From the NCBI GenBank assembly GCA_017656165.1, contig JACDOL010000008.1, positions 1 through 48,809 of the forward strand: a stretch of 48,809 nucleotides of DNA. Direction: 5' to 3'. Shown here piece after piece: positions 1-7,357 of the stretch (position 1 is the stretch's first letter; each line of letters opens with the position of its first letter). The notes beneath the pieces were generated by a model that was not told where the DNA came from, did not search any database, and saw only the letters and a program-made list of their open reading frames with translations. This stretch comes from Desulfotomaculum sp. (GTDB lineage Bacteria > Bacillota > Desulfotomaculia > Desulfotomaculales > Desulfohalotomaculaceae). Position numbers and translations under genes: made by a program.

Positions 1-17
1 ATAAGAATAACTGACTT

Positions 18-48
18 ATACCCCTACCGCAAGGTGGGGGTTATTTTA
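18..48 (+). terminator. Rho-independent terminator of a gene left of the window
   Basis: Positions 20-28 pair with 33-41 in a nine-pair stem (one U-G wobble) capped by a GCAA tetraloop, followed on the plus strand by TTATTTTA. This reads as the terminator of a plus-strand gene that ends just outside the window. Confidence 0.6.
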
Positions 49-121
49 CGCTTACCCTCCAAAACACATACATGCAAATGCAGAAAAGGTGTTTTACCAG
101 TAAAAATACTGAATACAGCTG

Positions 122-149
122 TTGCACTCTTAATATTTTATGTCATAAT
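122..149 (+). promoter_or_regulatory. Candidate sigma-A promoter of the zinc-ribbon membrane protein
   Basis: TTGCAC (122-127) and CATAAT (144-149) are separated by 16 bases and lie about 35 bases upstream of the TTG start at 183. Found by eye; -10 and -35 each match the consensus well but not perfectly. Confidence 0.4.
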
Positions 150-182
150 ATTGTTCGAAATCAATGTTAGGAGTGAAATAAT

Positions 183-494
183 TTGCATTACATTAGTCTA
201 TTACTCATACTGGCTGGAATTTATACATTTTGGGATTCCTTTCGTCGAGGACGTTCATTTTTTTCTTCCGTACTATGGGGCATGGGAGTAATGATATTAT
301 TTCTTGTATTCTTTCCATTACACTTATTAACACGGCCTAACATAAAAAAATCCCATAACCACCAGGGGTATTATCATAACAGTTCTATTGACATTACTGA
401 TGAAGTATTGATGGCCTGCCCCAGCTGTGGTAAATATTATAGCGGAAATCCCTCCAACTGTCCCCACTGCGGGCTAAATTTAAAAGATGATTAA
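183..494 (+). CDS. Small membrane protein with C-terminal zinc ribbon
   Basis: This 103-residue protein has two hydrophobic N-terminal segments (about residues 4-15 and 28-47) and a cytoplasmic-looking tail. The tail ends in a zinc ribbon of two CPxCG-type knuckles, CPSCG near residue 80 and CPHCG near residue 93. The TTG start is supported by an AGGAGTG ribosome-binding site eight bases upstream. It is the only intact plus-strand gene found and converges on the rodZ-like gene across a shared terminator. Zinc-ribbon/membrane-anchor proteins of this size are common in Firmicutes and mostly uncharacterised. The fold is visible from the cysteine spacing; the function is unknown. Confidence 0.75.
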   Translation: MHYISLLLILAGIYTFWDSFRRGRSFFSSVLWGMGVMILFLVFFPLHLLTRPNIKKSHNHQGYYHNSSIDITDEVLMACPSCGKYYSGNPSNCPHCGLNLKDD

Positions 495-533
495 TCACCG
501 TTCGTCAAAACATATAATATCAGATAAAACAAG

Positions 534-564
534 AAAGGAACCTGTTTTCCATACAGGTTCCTTT
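534..564. terminator. Bidirectional terminator between convergent genes
   Basis: GGAACCTG (537-544) pairs perfectly with CAGGTTCC (554-561), and flanking A/T pairs extend the stem. The minus-strand transcript continues into TTTCTTGTTTT and the plus-strand one into TTTAACTTT. It overlaps the stop codon of the rodZ-like gene and can serve both converging genes. Confidence 0.8.
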
Positions 565-1324
565 AACTTTGCTTAGTAAAAACTTTTTCAGCTACTTCCC
601 CTCTGCCGGCTAACGTACCCATATTTTTACCATTATACAGTACTTCCACAACGCCGGCGTTTCCCAATTTAACATAAACACTTTCCTGGCCAACAAACTT
701 TTTGCTCTCACCGGCTTTGGCTACACCTGTAAACTTCGTTTTACCATCTACATCTACCTTCATCCAGCACTTATCATCAACTATATTAAGGACAAGCTCA
801 ACGTTATTATTCTCTACCTCTCCTGGTACCGGTGAACTTATTCCATTTTCATTATTATGCCCTGCTGGCGGTTTTTGCTGATTGTCTTTTATATTTTCCA
901 CAACTCCTGGTTCCTGCACACTGTCAGGCCTTCCAATATCCCCTTTACCATTAAATTTACCATTAAAGACAGCAAAAACTGCAATCATAATCCCTACCAC
1001 CAGCAGTGCCAGCAAATAATTTTTATAACGGGGCTTACCGTTCACTTCTTTTTCCACATTTTTACTGCCAGGCAGCTCTTTTATGACTTCTTTTTCACCA
1101 TACTGCACTTTATATTGAGAAACTAATTCTTCGTCGTCAAGACCAAGATATTTGGCATAATTTCTTAAAAAAGCTAATACATAAACACGGCCCGGTAACA
1201 AATTAAAATTTTCTTCTTCCATGGCTTCCAGGTACCTGGATCTAATTTTAGTTGCTTCTTCTATCTCTTGATACGTATAGCCCTTTGCCATCCTGGCCTT
1301 CTTAAGAGTCTCGCCAATTTCCAA
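563..1324 (-). CDS. rodZ: RodZ-like helix-turn-helix membrane protein
   Basis: This 253-residue protein has a Cro/CI-type helix-turn-helix at residues 1-70 (LKKARMAKGYTYQEIEEAT), a basic linker, one transmembrane helix at about residues 104-120, a Pro/Asn-rich spacer and a C-terminal beta domain of the DUF4115 type. This is the architecture of RodZ, which links MreB to the elongation machinery at the inner face of the membrane. The start is a TTG that directly abuts the TGA stop of mnmH, with GGGGGTG upstream, so translation is probably coupled. Many Firmicutes carry divergent DUF4115 proteins, so the family is firm but strict RodZ orthology is inferred. Confidence 0.85.
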   Translation of the reverse strand: MEIGETLKKARMAKGYTYQEIEEATKIRSRYLEAMEEENFNLLPGRVYVLAFLRNYAKYLGLDDEELVSQYKVQYGEKEVIKELPGSKNVEKEVNGKPRYKNYLLALLVVGIMIAVFAVFNGKFNGKGDIGRPDSVQEPGVVENIKDNQQKPPAGHNNENGISSPVPGEVENNNVELVLNIVDDKCWMKVDVDGKTKFTGVAKAGESKKFVGQESVYVKLGNAGVVEVLYNGKNMGTLAGRGEVAEKVFTKQS

Positions 1325-2392
1325 TCATTTCACCCCCGCCATTGTCTTGGATATCCCATAACGTCCCTGCAAGTACTGATAAATCTTCTCTGCTGCCAAA
1401 TCAAGGTCTTCACAATTTACACAGTAATCGTAATTATTATCTGGTTGCTGCGGGTATTTATACAAGGGATCATAATAATTTTCAAGAAGGTAAGAAAATA
1501 CTTCTTCAAACTTTTCCTGTTCCAACAAATCATTTAACTCTTTTACTTTTTTCTTACCCAAGTACTTGACCAACTTGCTGGTAGCATTTTGCAGTTCACT
1601 AATATTTTTATTAGGGCCGGAAGTGTAATCTTCTATTATTCTTTTGACCCTTGTATTCAAATTTGCATACAACAGAATTTTATGCCCTGTTTTTATTTTT
1701 TCTATAACCTTAGGTGGAACATATAATTTGCCTAAACGTCTACCCTCGCATTCTGCAACAAAATACTTACTTTTTTCATAAAATGTTAATTTTGTCATTA
1801 TCTTTGATTCAAACATTTTCTGAGAAGGGGAAGAAGGCATATTAATTTTTCCATAAACGGACCCTTTATGTGCGGCCAAAGTCTCCAGGTCAATAACAGG
1901 GATACCCATTTCCTGCAATCGCAGCAGAACCCGTGTTTTTCCCACGCCGGTTAATCCATGCAGCACAACAGCATCATGGGGAAGTTCTTTTTCATATAGA
2001 TATTGATAAACCAACTTACGGTAAGCTTTATAACCGCCGGTTATACGTTTCACAGGTATGCCCATGGAAGTTAGCACCGATGCAACAAACTGGCTGCGCA
2101 TACCGCCTCGCCAGCAAAAAACAACTCCCTTTTTTCCCTTGGTGTGTTTTTTGGCCAGCTGATATATTTGCTTTAATTTTTTGCCAGCTATTTCTAAACC
2201 CAGAAGTTTGGCTTCTTCAACACTTACCTGTTTGTAAATCGTTCCTATCTCTTCTCTTTCTTCATTATTGAATAATGGTATGTTGACTGCACCAGGTATT
2301 GTATCTTCGGTAAATTCTTTTTCGGAACGTAAATCTATATAACAAACATTGCCTTCATTTAATGCCTCTTCTATACAGATATCCTCGTACAT
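1325..2392 (-). CDS. mnmH: tRNA 2-selenouridine synthase (rhodanese/P-loop)
   Basis: This 355-residue protein has an N-terminal rhodanese domain with the signature CWRGGMRS (C93 as likely catalytic cysteine) and a P-loop domain with GLTGVGKT at about 146-153. Together these define the MnmH/SelU/YbbB family. Known family function: geranylation and then selenation of 2-thiouridine at the wobble position of tRNA Lys, Glu and Gln, using selenophosphate from SelD. Its presence implies that the organism makes selenophosphate. The start is an ATG preceded by GAGGTAG, and the gene appears to form a two-gene unit with the rodZ-like gene. selD is not in this window. Confidence 0.93.
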   Translation of the reverse strand: MYEDICIEEALNEGNVCYIDLRSEKEFTEDTIPGAVNIPLFNNEEREEIGTIYKQVSVEEAKLLGLEIAGKKLKQIYQLAKKHTKGKKGVVFCWRGGMRSQFVASVLTSMGIPVKRITGGYKAYRKLVYQYLYEKELPHDAVVLHGLTGVGKTRVLLRLQEMGIPVIDLETLAAHKGSVYGKINMPSSPSQKMFESKIMTKLTFYEKSKYFVAECEGRRLGKLYVPPKVIEKIKTGHKILLYANLNTRVKRIIEDYTSGPNKNISELQNATSKLVKYLGKKKVKELNDLLEQEKFEEVFSYLLENYYDPLYKYPQQPDNNYDYCVNCEDLDLAAEKIYQYLQGRYGISKTMAGVK

Positions 2393-2480
2393 TTAAATCT
2401 ACCTCGCAATTTGGTATTCTATATTTTTATAATCCTGTCCTGCTTATAAAAGTAAAAGTTATTTTAACTTTTTATTTTTT

Positions 2481-2510
2481 ATAATATACCCTTATATTCA
2501 TAACGGTCAA
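2481..2510 (-). promoter_or_regulatory. Candidate sigma-A promoter of mnmH-rodZ
   Basis: On the minus strand TTGACC (2505-2510) is followed by TATTAT (2481-2486) at 18-base spacing, or TATATT (2483-2488) at 16. It lies in the 154-base gap after the spoIIIE terminator and suits a separate mnmH-rodZ transcript. Confidence 0.5.
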
Positions 2511-2531
2511 GCAGAGTCAAATTACAAATTA

Positions 2532-2557
2532 CAAAAAAACCCAGGTTTAACCCTGGG
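2532..2557 (-). terminator. Terminator of spoIIIE
   Basis: CCCAGG (2540-2545) pairs with CCTGGG (2552-2557), and the minus-strand transcript then runs into seven T residues (2533-2539). The spoIIIE stop codon lies in the loop. Confidence 0.85.
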
Positions 2558-4844
2558 ATATCTGGTCTTTAAACATTTCATTGTATTGTTCCATAGTGAT
2601 AAGTACTTCTCTGGGTTTACTACCCTCGTATCCACCTACAATACCCTTTTGTTCCATAATATCAATTAATCGCGCTGCCCTTGCATACCCGATGTGCAGG
2701 CGGCGCTGCAGCATGGATATTGATGCCTGTCCATGCTCGATTAATATTTTTACAGCCTTAGGCAGCAGTTCATCCTCCAAAGGCTGATCCTCGTTATTTT
2801 TAGGTTCTTCTTTGGTTATAGTTTCATCATATTCTGGTTTAGCCTGCTTCTTAAGAAACTTAACTAGTTCATCTACTTCTTTATCAGATAAATAAGCTCC
2901 CTGCACCCTAACAGGTTTAGATGCTCCTACCGGGTAGAACAGCATATCTCCTTTTCCTAATAATTTTTCTGCACCGGCCATGTCCAGTATTGTTCGTGAG
3001 TCTACCTGGGATGATACTGCAAATGATATTCGAGAAGGAATATTGGCTTTAATCAGCCCGGTTATAACATCTACCGAAGGACGCTGGGTTGCAATCACCA
3101 GGTGTATACCCGCAGCCCTGGCCATTTGAGCCAGCCGACAGATGGCATCTTCTACATCGGAAGGAGCCACCATCATTAAATCTGCCAGCTCATCAATAAT
3201 AACTACTATTAACGGGAGTATTTTACGTTCATCATCAGGTGCAGTCTGGTTTTTTATTAAATTGTTATACCTGGTAATATCCCGGACACCAGCTTCCGCA
3301 AACAAGTTGTATCGTTTTTCCATCTCCTTCACGGCCCAGCGCAGCGATTTTGCTGCCTTTTTAGGATCGGTAACAACGGGTGACGCCAAGTGTGGAATAC
3401 CGTTATATGTAGCTAATTCAACCATTTTGGGATCTATCATAATCATCTTAACTTCATCTGGAGTAGCTTTAAATAATATACTTGCTATTAAGGTATTTAA
3501 ACATACACTCTTACCCGAACCAGTGGCACCTGCTATTAATAAGTGAGGCATTTTACTGAGATCAGCCACAATTGGATTACCAGCAATATCCTTTCCTAAT
3601 GCTATGGACAGCCGTGAAGGGGATTGAACAAACTCCCTGCTTTCCAGCAGTTCCCTAAAGTGAACAGTTGAAATTTCCTTGTTGGGAACTTCAATACCAA
3701 TGGCTGCTTTACCAGGTATTGGTGCTTCAATTCTTACATCTTGAGAAGCCATTGATAGTGCTATATCATCTGCTAAATTGACAATTCGACTAACCTTAAC
3801 TCCAATAGGGGGCTGTACTTCAAACCTGGTAATGGAAGGTCCTCTGGATACTTGGGTTACTTTAGCATTTATGCCAAAGCTTTTAAGCGTTTCTTCCAGC
3901 TTTCTGATCTGCTCAGTAACATCTTTGCTGTTCCTGTTATTCCTGCTGCGGTTAGGCCGTGATAAAAGGGTAAGAGGAGGCAGCTGGTAACTTGGTATGT
4001 CATCAATAGACAGCTGAGAAAAATCTGCTGTCACTTTATCTTCATTCCAGGCCGTATCCTGCAGTTCATTTTTGCTTTCAATCTCTTTACCATCATTGCT
4101 TTCACCAGGGCTGATATTAACTACAGGTAAAGGACCTGTGGGCTCATCTTGAACAAATTTTTGATCTGCAGCACTCCGAGTATTCTGTTTATCATGGGGA
4201 AAAAAGTCTTCTCGGGTCATGGTCCCTTGATCAAAATCCATTACTTCTTTATTATCATTATTTTTATCATCTTCTACCTCTGTAAAGAGAAAATTTACCA
4301 GGTTCTCCTTAACCCGGCATATACTTTCTTTGAAATAAGTTACTAATTCCCTTGTAATAGCTGCAAGGGACTTATTTGTTAACAGCATAAGTGCTACCAG
4401 GGAAGCAGCAGATAAAATAATATATGTTCCAGTTTTACCAAACGCAAGCTGCAGCAAATAGCTGAACGCTGCTCCAATCAGCCCCCCCCCTGCACCTTCA
4501 AAACCTCGAGAAAAAGATTGTTCTACAGGTATTTGTATGTGCAGTATGGTTAATACAATAATAAACATTATTATTCCACCATAAACTTTTGCTGTTATCC
4601 TGGAACGTCCTCGCTGGATAATTAATTTTAATCCCAGCACTGCCAGCATTATAGGAAAGATAATACGACCTTCGCCGCAAATACCTTTTAATACCCTACC
4701 AATAAAATTTCCAACAGCTCCCAAAGAAGAATTATAAAAACTAAACAAACCCAAGAGGGCCAGTGCTAATAAAATAATACCCATTATTTCATACTTAAGT
4801 TCTTCTTTTACAATTTTATGGATCAAACCGCTGCACCCCCTCAC
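2547..4844 (-). CDS. spoIIIE: DNA translocase SpoIIIE/FtsK
   Basis: About 765 residues. Residues 20-165 contain about four transmembrane helices, then an acidic linker (about 190-300). The RecA-like motor follows, with Walker A GATGSGKS (439-446) and Walker B IIVVIIDELAD (about 546-555), and a C-terminal winged-helix gamma domain (about 695-765) that reads oriented DNA sequences. SpoIIIE-type pumps move the trapped chromosome through the septum, into the forespore during sporulation. The position downstream of tepA-ylzJ matches spoIIIE of B. subtilis, which favours SpoIIIE over a second FtsK. The longest frame starts at GTG 4844, but GAGGGGGTG lies six bases before an in-frame TTG at 4826, which is the better start. 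A run of nine G residues in the coding strand lies at 4482-4490. Confidence 0.95.
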   Translation of the reverse strand: MRGCSGLIHKIVKEELKYEIMGIILLALALLGLFSFYNSSLGAVGNFIGRVLKGICGEGRIIFPIMLAVLGLKLIIQRGRSRITAKVYGGIIMFIIVLTILHIQIPVEQSFSRGFEGAGGGLIGAAFSYLLQLAFGKTGTYIILSAASLVALMLLTNKSLAAITRELVTYFKESICRVKENLVNFLFTEVEDDKNNDNKEVMDFDQGTMTREDFFPHDKQNTRSAADQKFVQDEPTGPLPVVNISPGESNDGKEIESKNELQDTAWNEDKVTADFSQLSIDDIPSYQLPPLTLLSRPNRSRNNRNSKDVTEQIRKLEETLKSFGINAKVTQVSRGPSITRFEVQPPIGVKVSRIVNLADDIALSMASQDVRIEAPIPGKAAIGIEVPNKEISTVHFRELLESREFVQSPSRLSIALGKDIAGNPIVADLSKMPHLLIAGATGSGKSVCLNTLIASILFKATPDEVKMIMIDPKMVELATYNGIPHLASPVVTDPKKAAKSLRWAVKEMEKRYNLFAEAGVRDITRYNNLIKNQTAPDDERKILPLIVVIIDELADLMMVAPSDVEDAICRLAQMARAAGIHLVIATQRPSVDVITGLIKANIPSRISFAVSSQVDSRTILDMAGAEKLLGKGDMLFYPVGASKPVRVQGAYLSDKEVDELVKFLKKQAKPEYDETITKEEPKNNEDQPLEDELLPKAVKILIEHGQASISMLQRRLHIGYARAARLIDIMEQKGIVGGYEGSKPREVLITMEQYNEMFKDQISQG

Positions 4845-4928
4845 ATAAATATGTACTTTCTACAGATATTTCCATTTTCCTTTTAGTTTGCCCTTATAAT
4901 AAAACTAGTAAATCAAAAGCATGAAAAT

Positions 4929-4954
4929 CGGTAAATACCTTGGCTGCGTCAAAA
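4929..4954. repeat. Dispersed intergenic repeat, copy A
   Basis: The minus strand reads TTTTGACGCAGCCAAGGTAT followed by TTACCG. The same word recurs with few changes at 7257-7284 and 48782-48805, always intergenic and in the same orientation. Confidence 0.6.
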
Positions 4955-4980
4955 CTTATATTTTCTGATAGCAGAACATA

Positions 4981-5005
4981 ACCACCGGGTACTTTTCCCG
5001 GTGGC
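4981..5005 (-). terminator. Terminator of uppP
   Basis: CCACCGGG pairs with CCCGGTGG around a seven-base loop (about 4982-5004), located 27 bases after the uppP stop. The minus-strand tail TTATGTTCT is only moderately T-rich, so this is a probable rather than a strong terminator. Confidence 0.6.
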
Positions 5006-5030
5006 TCTAATCATTATAACTGTTATTAAA

Positions 5031-5816
5031 TTAGCGCCATAAAATTTCAGCTGTTATTACCAGAATCCCTAAAGCAAACCGGTACCATACAAATATGTTA
5101 AAACTTTTCTCAGTTAAGTATCTAAGTAAAAATTTTATTGATAAAAAACCTACCACTGCTGATGTTATTATTCCCGTTATAAATGCCCGGTCAATATCCG
5201 ATGCATCAATATCTTTTAACTGCATCACACCAGCACCAAAAATAATTGGTGTTGAGAGCAGAAATGAAAACCTGGCCGAAGCTTCACGGGTCATTCCAGC
5301 AGCCCGTCCGGCAGTCATGGTAATTCCAGCCCGGGATACACCTGGAATAATGGCCAGCGACTGCAGTATTCCCACCACCATACTTTCTTTTAATCCTATA
5401 TTACTGATATCTTTGGCCCTGGGAGCTTTTTGGTCTACTATATAAAGAATAACTCCCATAATTATCAGCATAGTACCAATTAGTGCTGGAGTACGAAAAA
5501 TTGTCTCTGCATAATCTTCCATAACATATCCAAAGGCAGCTCCTGGAATAGTAGCCAGAACCATGTACCAAAACAGCCTGCCTTCATGTGTACGTTTTAA
5601 TCGCAGCCCGTCGTTGGCTAAAATCAGCCAATCCCGCCAGAAAAAAGCTACCACAGCCACTAAAGTACCCATGTGGAGAGCCACATCAAAAGTTATTCCA
5701 GCATAAGGCCAACCCAAAAGCCAGGGGACAAGAACTAGGTGAGCAGAACTGGATATAGGAAGAAATTCTCCTAATCCCTGTACAACACCAAGAACAAGGG
5801 CCTGAAATTCTGTCAA
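5031..5816 (-). CDS. uppP: Undecaprenyl-diphosphatase UppP (BacA)
   Basis: This membrane phosphatase removes one phosphate from undecaprenyl pyrophosphate, recycling the lipid carrier of cell-wall synthesis. The BacA signature GEFLPISSSAHL lies near the N-terminus and the second family motif PGVSRAG near residue 160, with about eight hydrophobic helices in total. The open frame extends to 5825, but GAGGTG lies just before an in-frame TTG at 5816, giving a 261-residue protein starting MTEFQALVLG. It sits between ylzJ and spoIIIE, which are close neighbours in B. subtilis, and carries its own terminator and candidate promoter, so it looks like an independent unit placed in a conserved block. 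Confidence 0.95.
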   Translation of the reverse strand: MTEFQALVLGVVQGLGEFLPISSSAHLVLVPWLLGWPYAGITFDVALHMGTLVAVVAFFWRDWLILANDGLRLKRTHEGRLFWYMVLATIPGAAFGYVMEDYAETIFRTPALIGTMLIIMGVILYIVDQKAPRAKDISNIGLKESMVVGILQSLAIIPGVSRAGITMTAGRAAGMTREASARFSFLLSTPIIFGAGVMQLKDIDASDIDRAFITGIITSAVVGFLSIKFLLRYLTEKSFNIFVWYRFALGILVITAEILWR

Positions 5817-5856
5817 ACATATCACCTCTTAAGTAAAATACGAATCAAACAATGGT

Positions 5857-5885
5857 ATTATAACATAAGATTACCACCTTTTACA
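5857..5885 (-). promoter_or_regulatory. Candidate promoter of uppP
   Basis: A perfect TATAAT -10 (5857-5862 on the complement) lies 17 bases from a weak TGTAAA -35 (5880-5885). It sits just past the ylzJ terminator and about 40 bases from the uppP start. Confidence 0.4.
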
Positions 5886-5914
5886 GAAAAAATAGCGGCG
5901 ATATAATCGCCGCT
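5884..5914 (-). terminator. Terminator of tepA-ylzJ
   Basis: AGCGGCGAT (5894-5902) and ATCGCCGCT (5906-5914) form a perfect nine-pair stem with a three-base loop, followed on the minus strand by ATTTTTTC. It overlaps the ylzJ stop codon. One of the strongest terminators in the window. Confidence 0.9.
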
Positions 5915-6125
5915 AGAGCTTTATTTCAGCTCCTGGTATCAGGTTAGGATTTAAATAATCCATAGGGTCTGTTGAAATTAGTCTTACTATTTTTGCCATG
6001 CCATAACCGTTATCTTCAACAACCAGTGTCTTATTGTCAAATGAAATTTCCCTTTGATTTGCCACCACACTTTTTTCCATTCCATCAAAAACTAATTCTA
6101 ACTGCATTGGGGTATATAAAATCAC
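5913..6125 (-). CDS. ylzJ: YlzJ-like small protein
   Basis: This 70-residue soluble protein begins [15 protein letters not shown], typical of the YlzJ-like family found next to tepA in Bacillus and many Clostridia. Its GTG start overlaps the TGA stop of the tepA-like gene in a GTGA junction, so the two are translationally coupled. The conserved pairing suggests a role tied to the TepA peptidase or to sporulation, but no biochemical function is established for the family. Confidence 0.8.
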   Translation of the reverse strand: MILYTPMQLELVFDGMEKSVVANQREISFDNKTLVVEDNGYGMAKIVRLISTDPMDYLNPNLIPGAEIKL

Positions 6126-6994
6126 TGTAATGGCACTCCTCTTTTATTTTCATCAATAAATTCTTTCAATTTTTTAACTGCTTCTCCTAATCCGCCTACC
6201 TCATCGATCAACCCAACTTCCACCGCTTCCCTGCCGATTAACACAGTACCTATATCCCTGGCCAGTTCACCTGTTCTAAACATCAATTCTCTAAACCTGT
6301 GTTCGGAGATGTTGGAATGTTCTGTAACAAACCTCACAACCCTGTCCTGCATTTTATCTAAATATTCATACGTCTGCGGCACTCCCACAACAAGCCCGTT
6401 CAATCTTATGGGATGAATGGTCATACTTGCTGTCTCAGCAATAAAGGAATAGTCCGCAGATACCGCAATTGGTCCACCAATTGAATGCCCGCCTCCTAGT
6501 ACTATACTGACAGTAGGCTTGCTTATGCTGGCAACCATTTCCGCAATGGCCAATCCTGCCTCAACATCACCACCAACTGTATTAAGAATTAGCAGTACAC
6601 CCTCTACTTCTTTACTCTGCTCCAAGCCCACAAGCTGGGGAATAATATGCTCGTACTTAGTAGTCTTATTCTGGGGTGGTAAGCTCAAATGCCCCTCAAC
6701 CTGCCCAACTATAGTTACGCAGTGAATATTGCTTTTTGTATCTGGTAGTCCCGGTGTACCTAGTTCCTTGATTGCCTCTAATGTTCCCTTTGACCTCCCA
6801 GTTATTCTTCTTGTCTTGCCTGGTTCAGCACCAGGTGCCTGAGTGGTGGGGTTGGGCATTTGTCCCGGTGTAGTTCCAGGTTGGGGTGGGGTATTAGGGT
6901 TAGGACTGGGCATAGGTCCTACAGTAGGTGTGTAATTTGGGTTTCTCTGCGGGGTTTGAAACTTCTGTTCATTATCAAACATAAAAAAGTTCAC
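6122..6994 (-). CDS. tepA: ClpP-like serine peptidase, TepA/YmfB family
   Basis: This 290-residue protein has a ClpP/crotonase fold. The catalytic serine is in GGGHSIGG (S171), the histidine in MTIHPI (H194), and a Gly-Gly oxyanion loop is visible at TVGGD. The first 60 residues are a Pro/Asn/Gly-rich low-complexity tail not needed for the ClpP fold. TepA-family peptidases are cytoplasmic; the B. subtilis member was linked to protein translocation and to degradation of small acid-soluble spore proteins during outgrowth. The position between rnj and ylzJ matches B. subtilis. The start is an ATG with AAGGAGTG upstream. Confidence 0.9.
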   Translation of the reverse strand: MNFFMFDNEQKFQTPQRNPNYTPTVGPMPSPNPNTPPQPGTTPGQMPNPTTQAPGAEPGKTRRITGRSKGTLEAIKELGTPGLPDTKSNIHCVTIVGQVEGHLSLPPQNKTTKYEHIIPQLVGLEQSKEVEGVLLILNTVGGDVEAGLAIAEMVASISKPTVSIVLGGGHSIGGPIAVSADYSFIAETASMTIHPIRLNGLVVGVPQTYEYLDKMQDRVVRFVTEHSNISEHRFRELMFRTGELARDIGTVLIGREAVEVGLIDEVGGLGEAVKKLKEFIDENKRGVPLQ

Positions 6995-7129
6995 TCCTTA
7001 AGCAGCAATGTCATCAATAGTATGGCACAAGAACCAAAAAAATACACAAACGTTTTATTTATTAAAAAACTTCGGTAATAGCACCGCATGGTATTTACAC
7101 TCCAAAACACGCCGGCACCTATACTTGAA

Positions 7130-7198
7130 CGAACGCTAAAGCCTCAGGGCGCCTGCGCAACTCGTCGCTTCGCTTCTCAAACATACCTCGGCGCTTTT
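7130..7198. repeat. GC-rich repeat-like block with inverted repeats
   Basis: The minus strand reads AGCGCCGAGGTATGTTTGAG, then AAGCGAAGCGACGAGTTGCG and a right arm CAGGCGCCCTGAGGC. The two ends can pair through GGCGCC/GGCGC-type sequence. The GCCGAGGTAT word matches the core of the short dispersed repeats, so this may be a longer member of that family. Confidence 0.45.
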
Positions 7199-7256
7199 CC
7201 CCCGGATGATGGGTTCAATAAATTAAAAACCTACATTTGCCGGCTATAGTTTTCTC

Positions 7257-7284
7257 CGGTAAATACCTTGACTGCATCAAAAAA
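7257..7284. repeat. Dispersed intergenic repeat, copy B
   Basis: The minus strand reads TTTTTGATGCAGTCAAGGTA followed by TTTACCGGAGAA. It differs from copy A by two transitions in the core and shares the downstream GGAGAA with copy C. It abuts the T-run of the rnj terminator. Confidence 0.55.
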
Positions 7285-7314
7285 ATGACAGGTCACTAAT
7301 TTGAGACCTGTCAT
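7278..7314 (-). terminator. Terminator of rnj
   Basis: ATGACAGGTC (7285-7294) pairs with GACCTGTCAT (7304-7313), then seven T residues on the minus strand. Strong intrinsic terminator 44 bases after the rnj stop. Confidence 0.9.
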
Positions 7315-7357
7315 TTCTTCTTTAAGAATTATTTTTTCCTTGTGAGGATCGGTAAAA

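Larger units (their letters stand above)
6995..7357. other. Intergenic region between rnj and tepA
   Basis: This 363-base gap has no convincing gene. It holds the rnj terminator (7278-7314), copy B of the dispersed repeat (7257-7284) and a GC-rich segment at 7130-7198 whose base composition differs from the AT-rich surroundings. The last 30 bases before tepA hold only its ribosome-binding site; I see no clear promoter. Confidence 0.7.

Noticed and set aside
34-291. A plus-strand frame overlapping the zinc-ribbon gene
   Set aside because: It spans the upstream terminator and promoter and lacks a ribosome-binding site; the 183-494 frame has one and a recognisable zinc ribbon.
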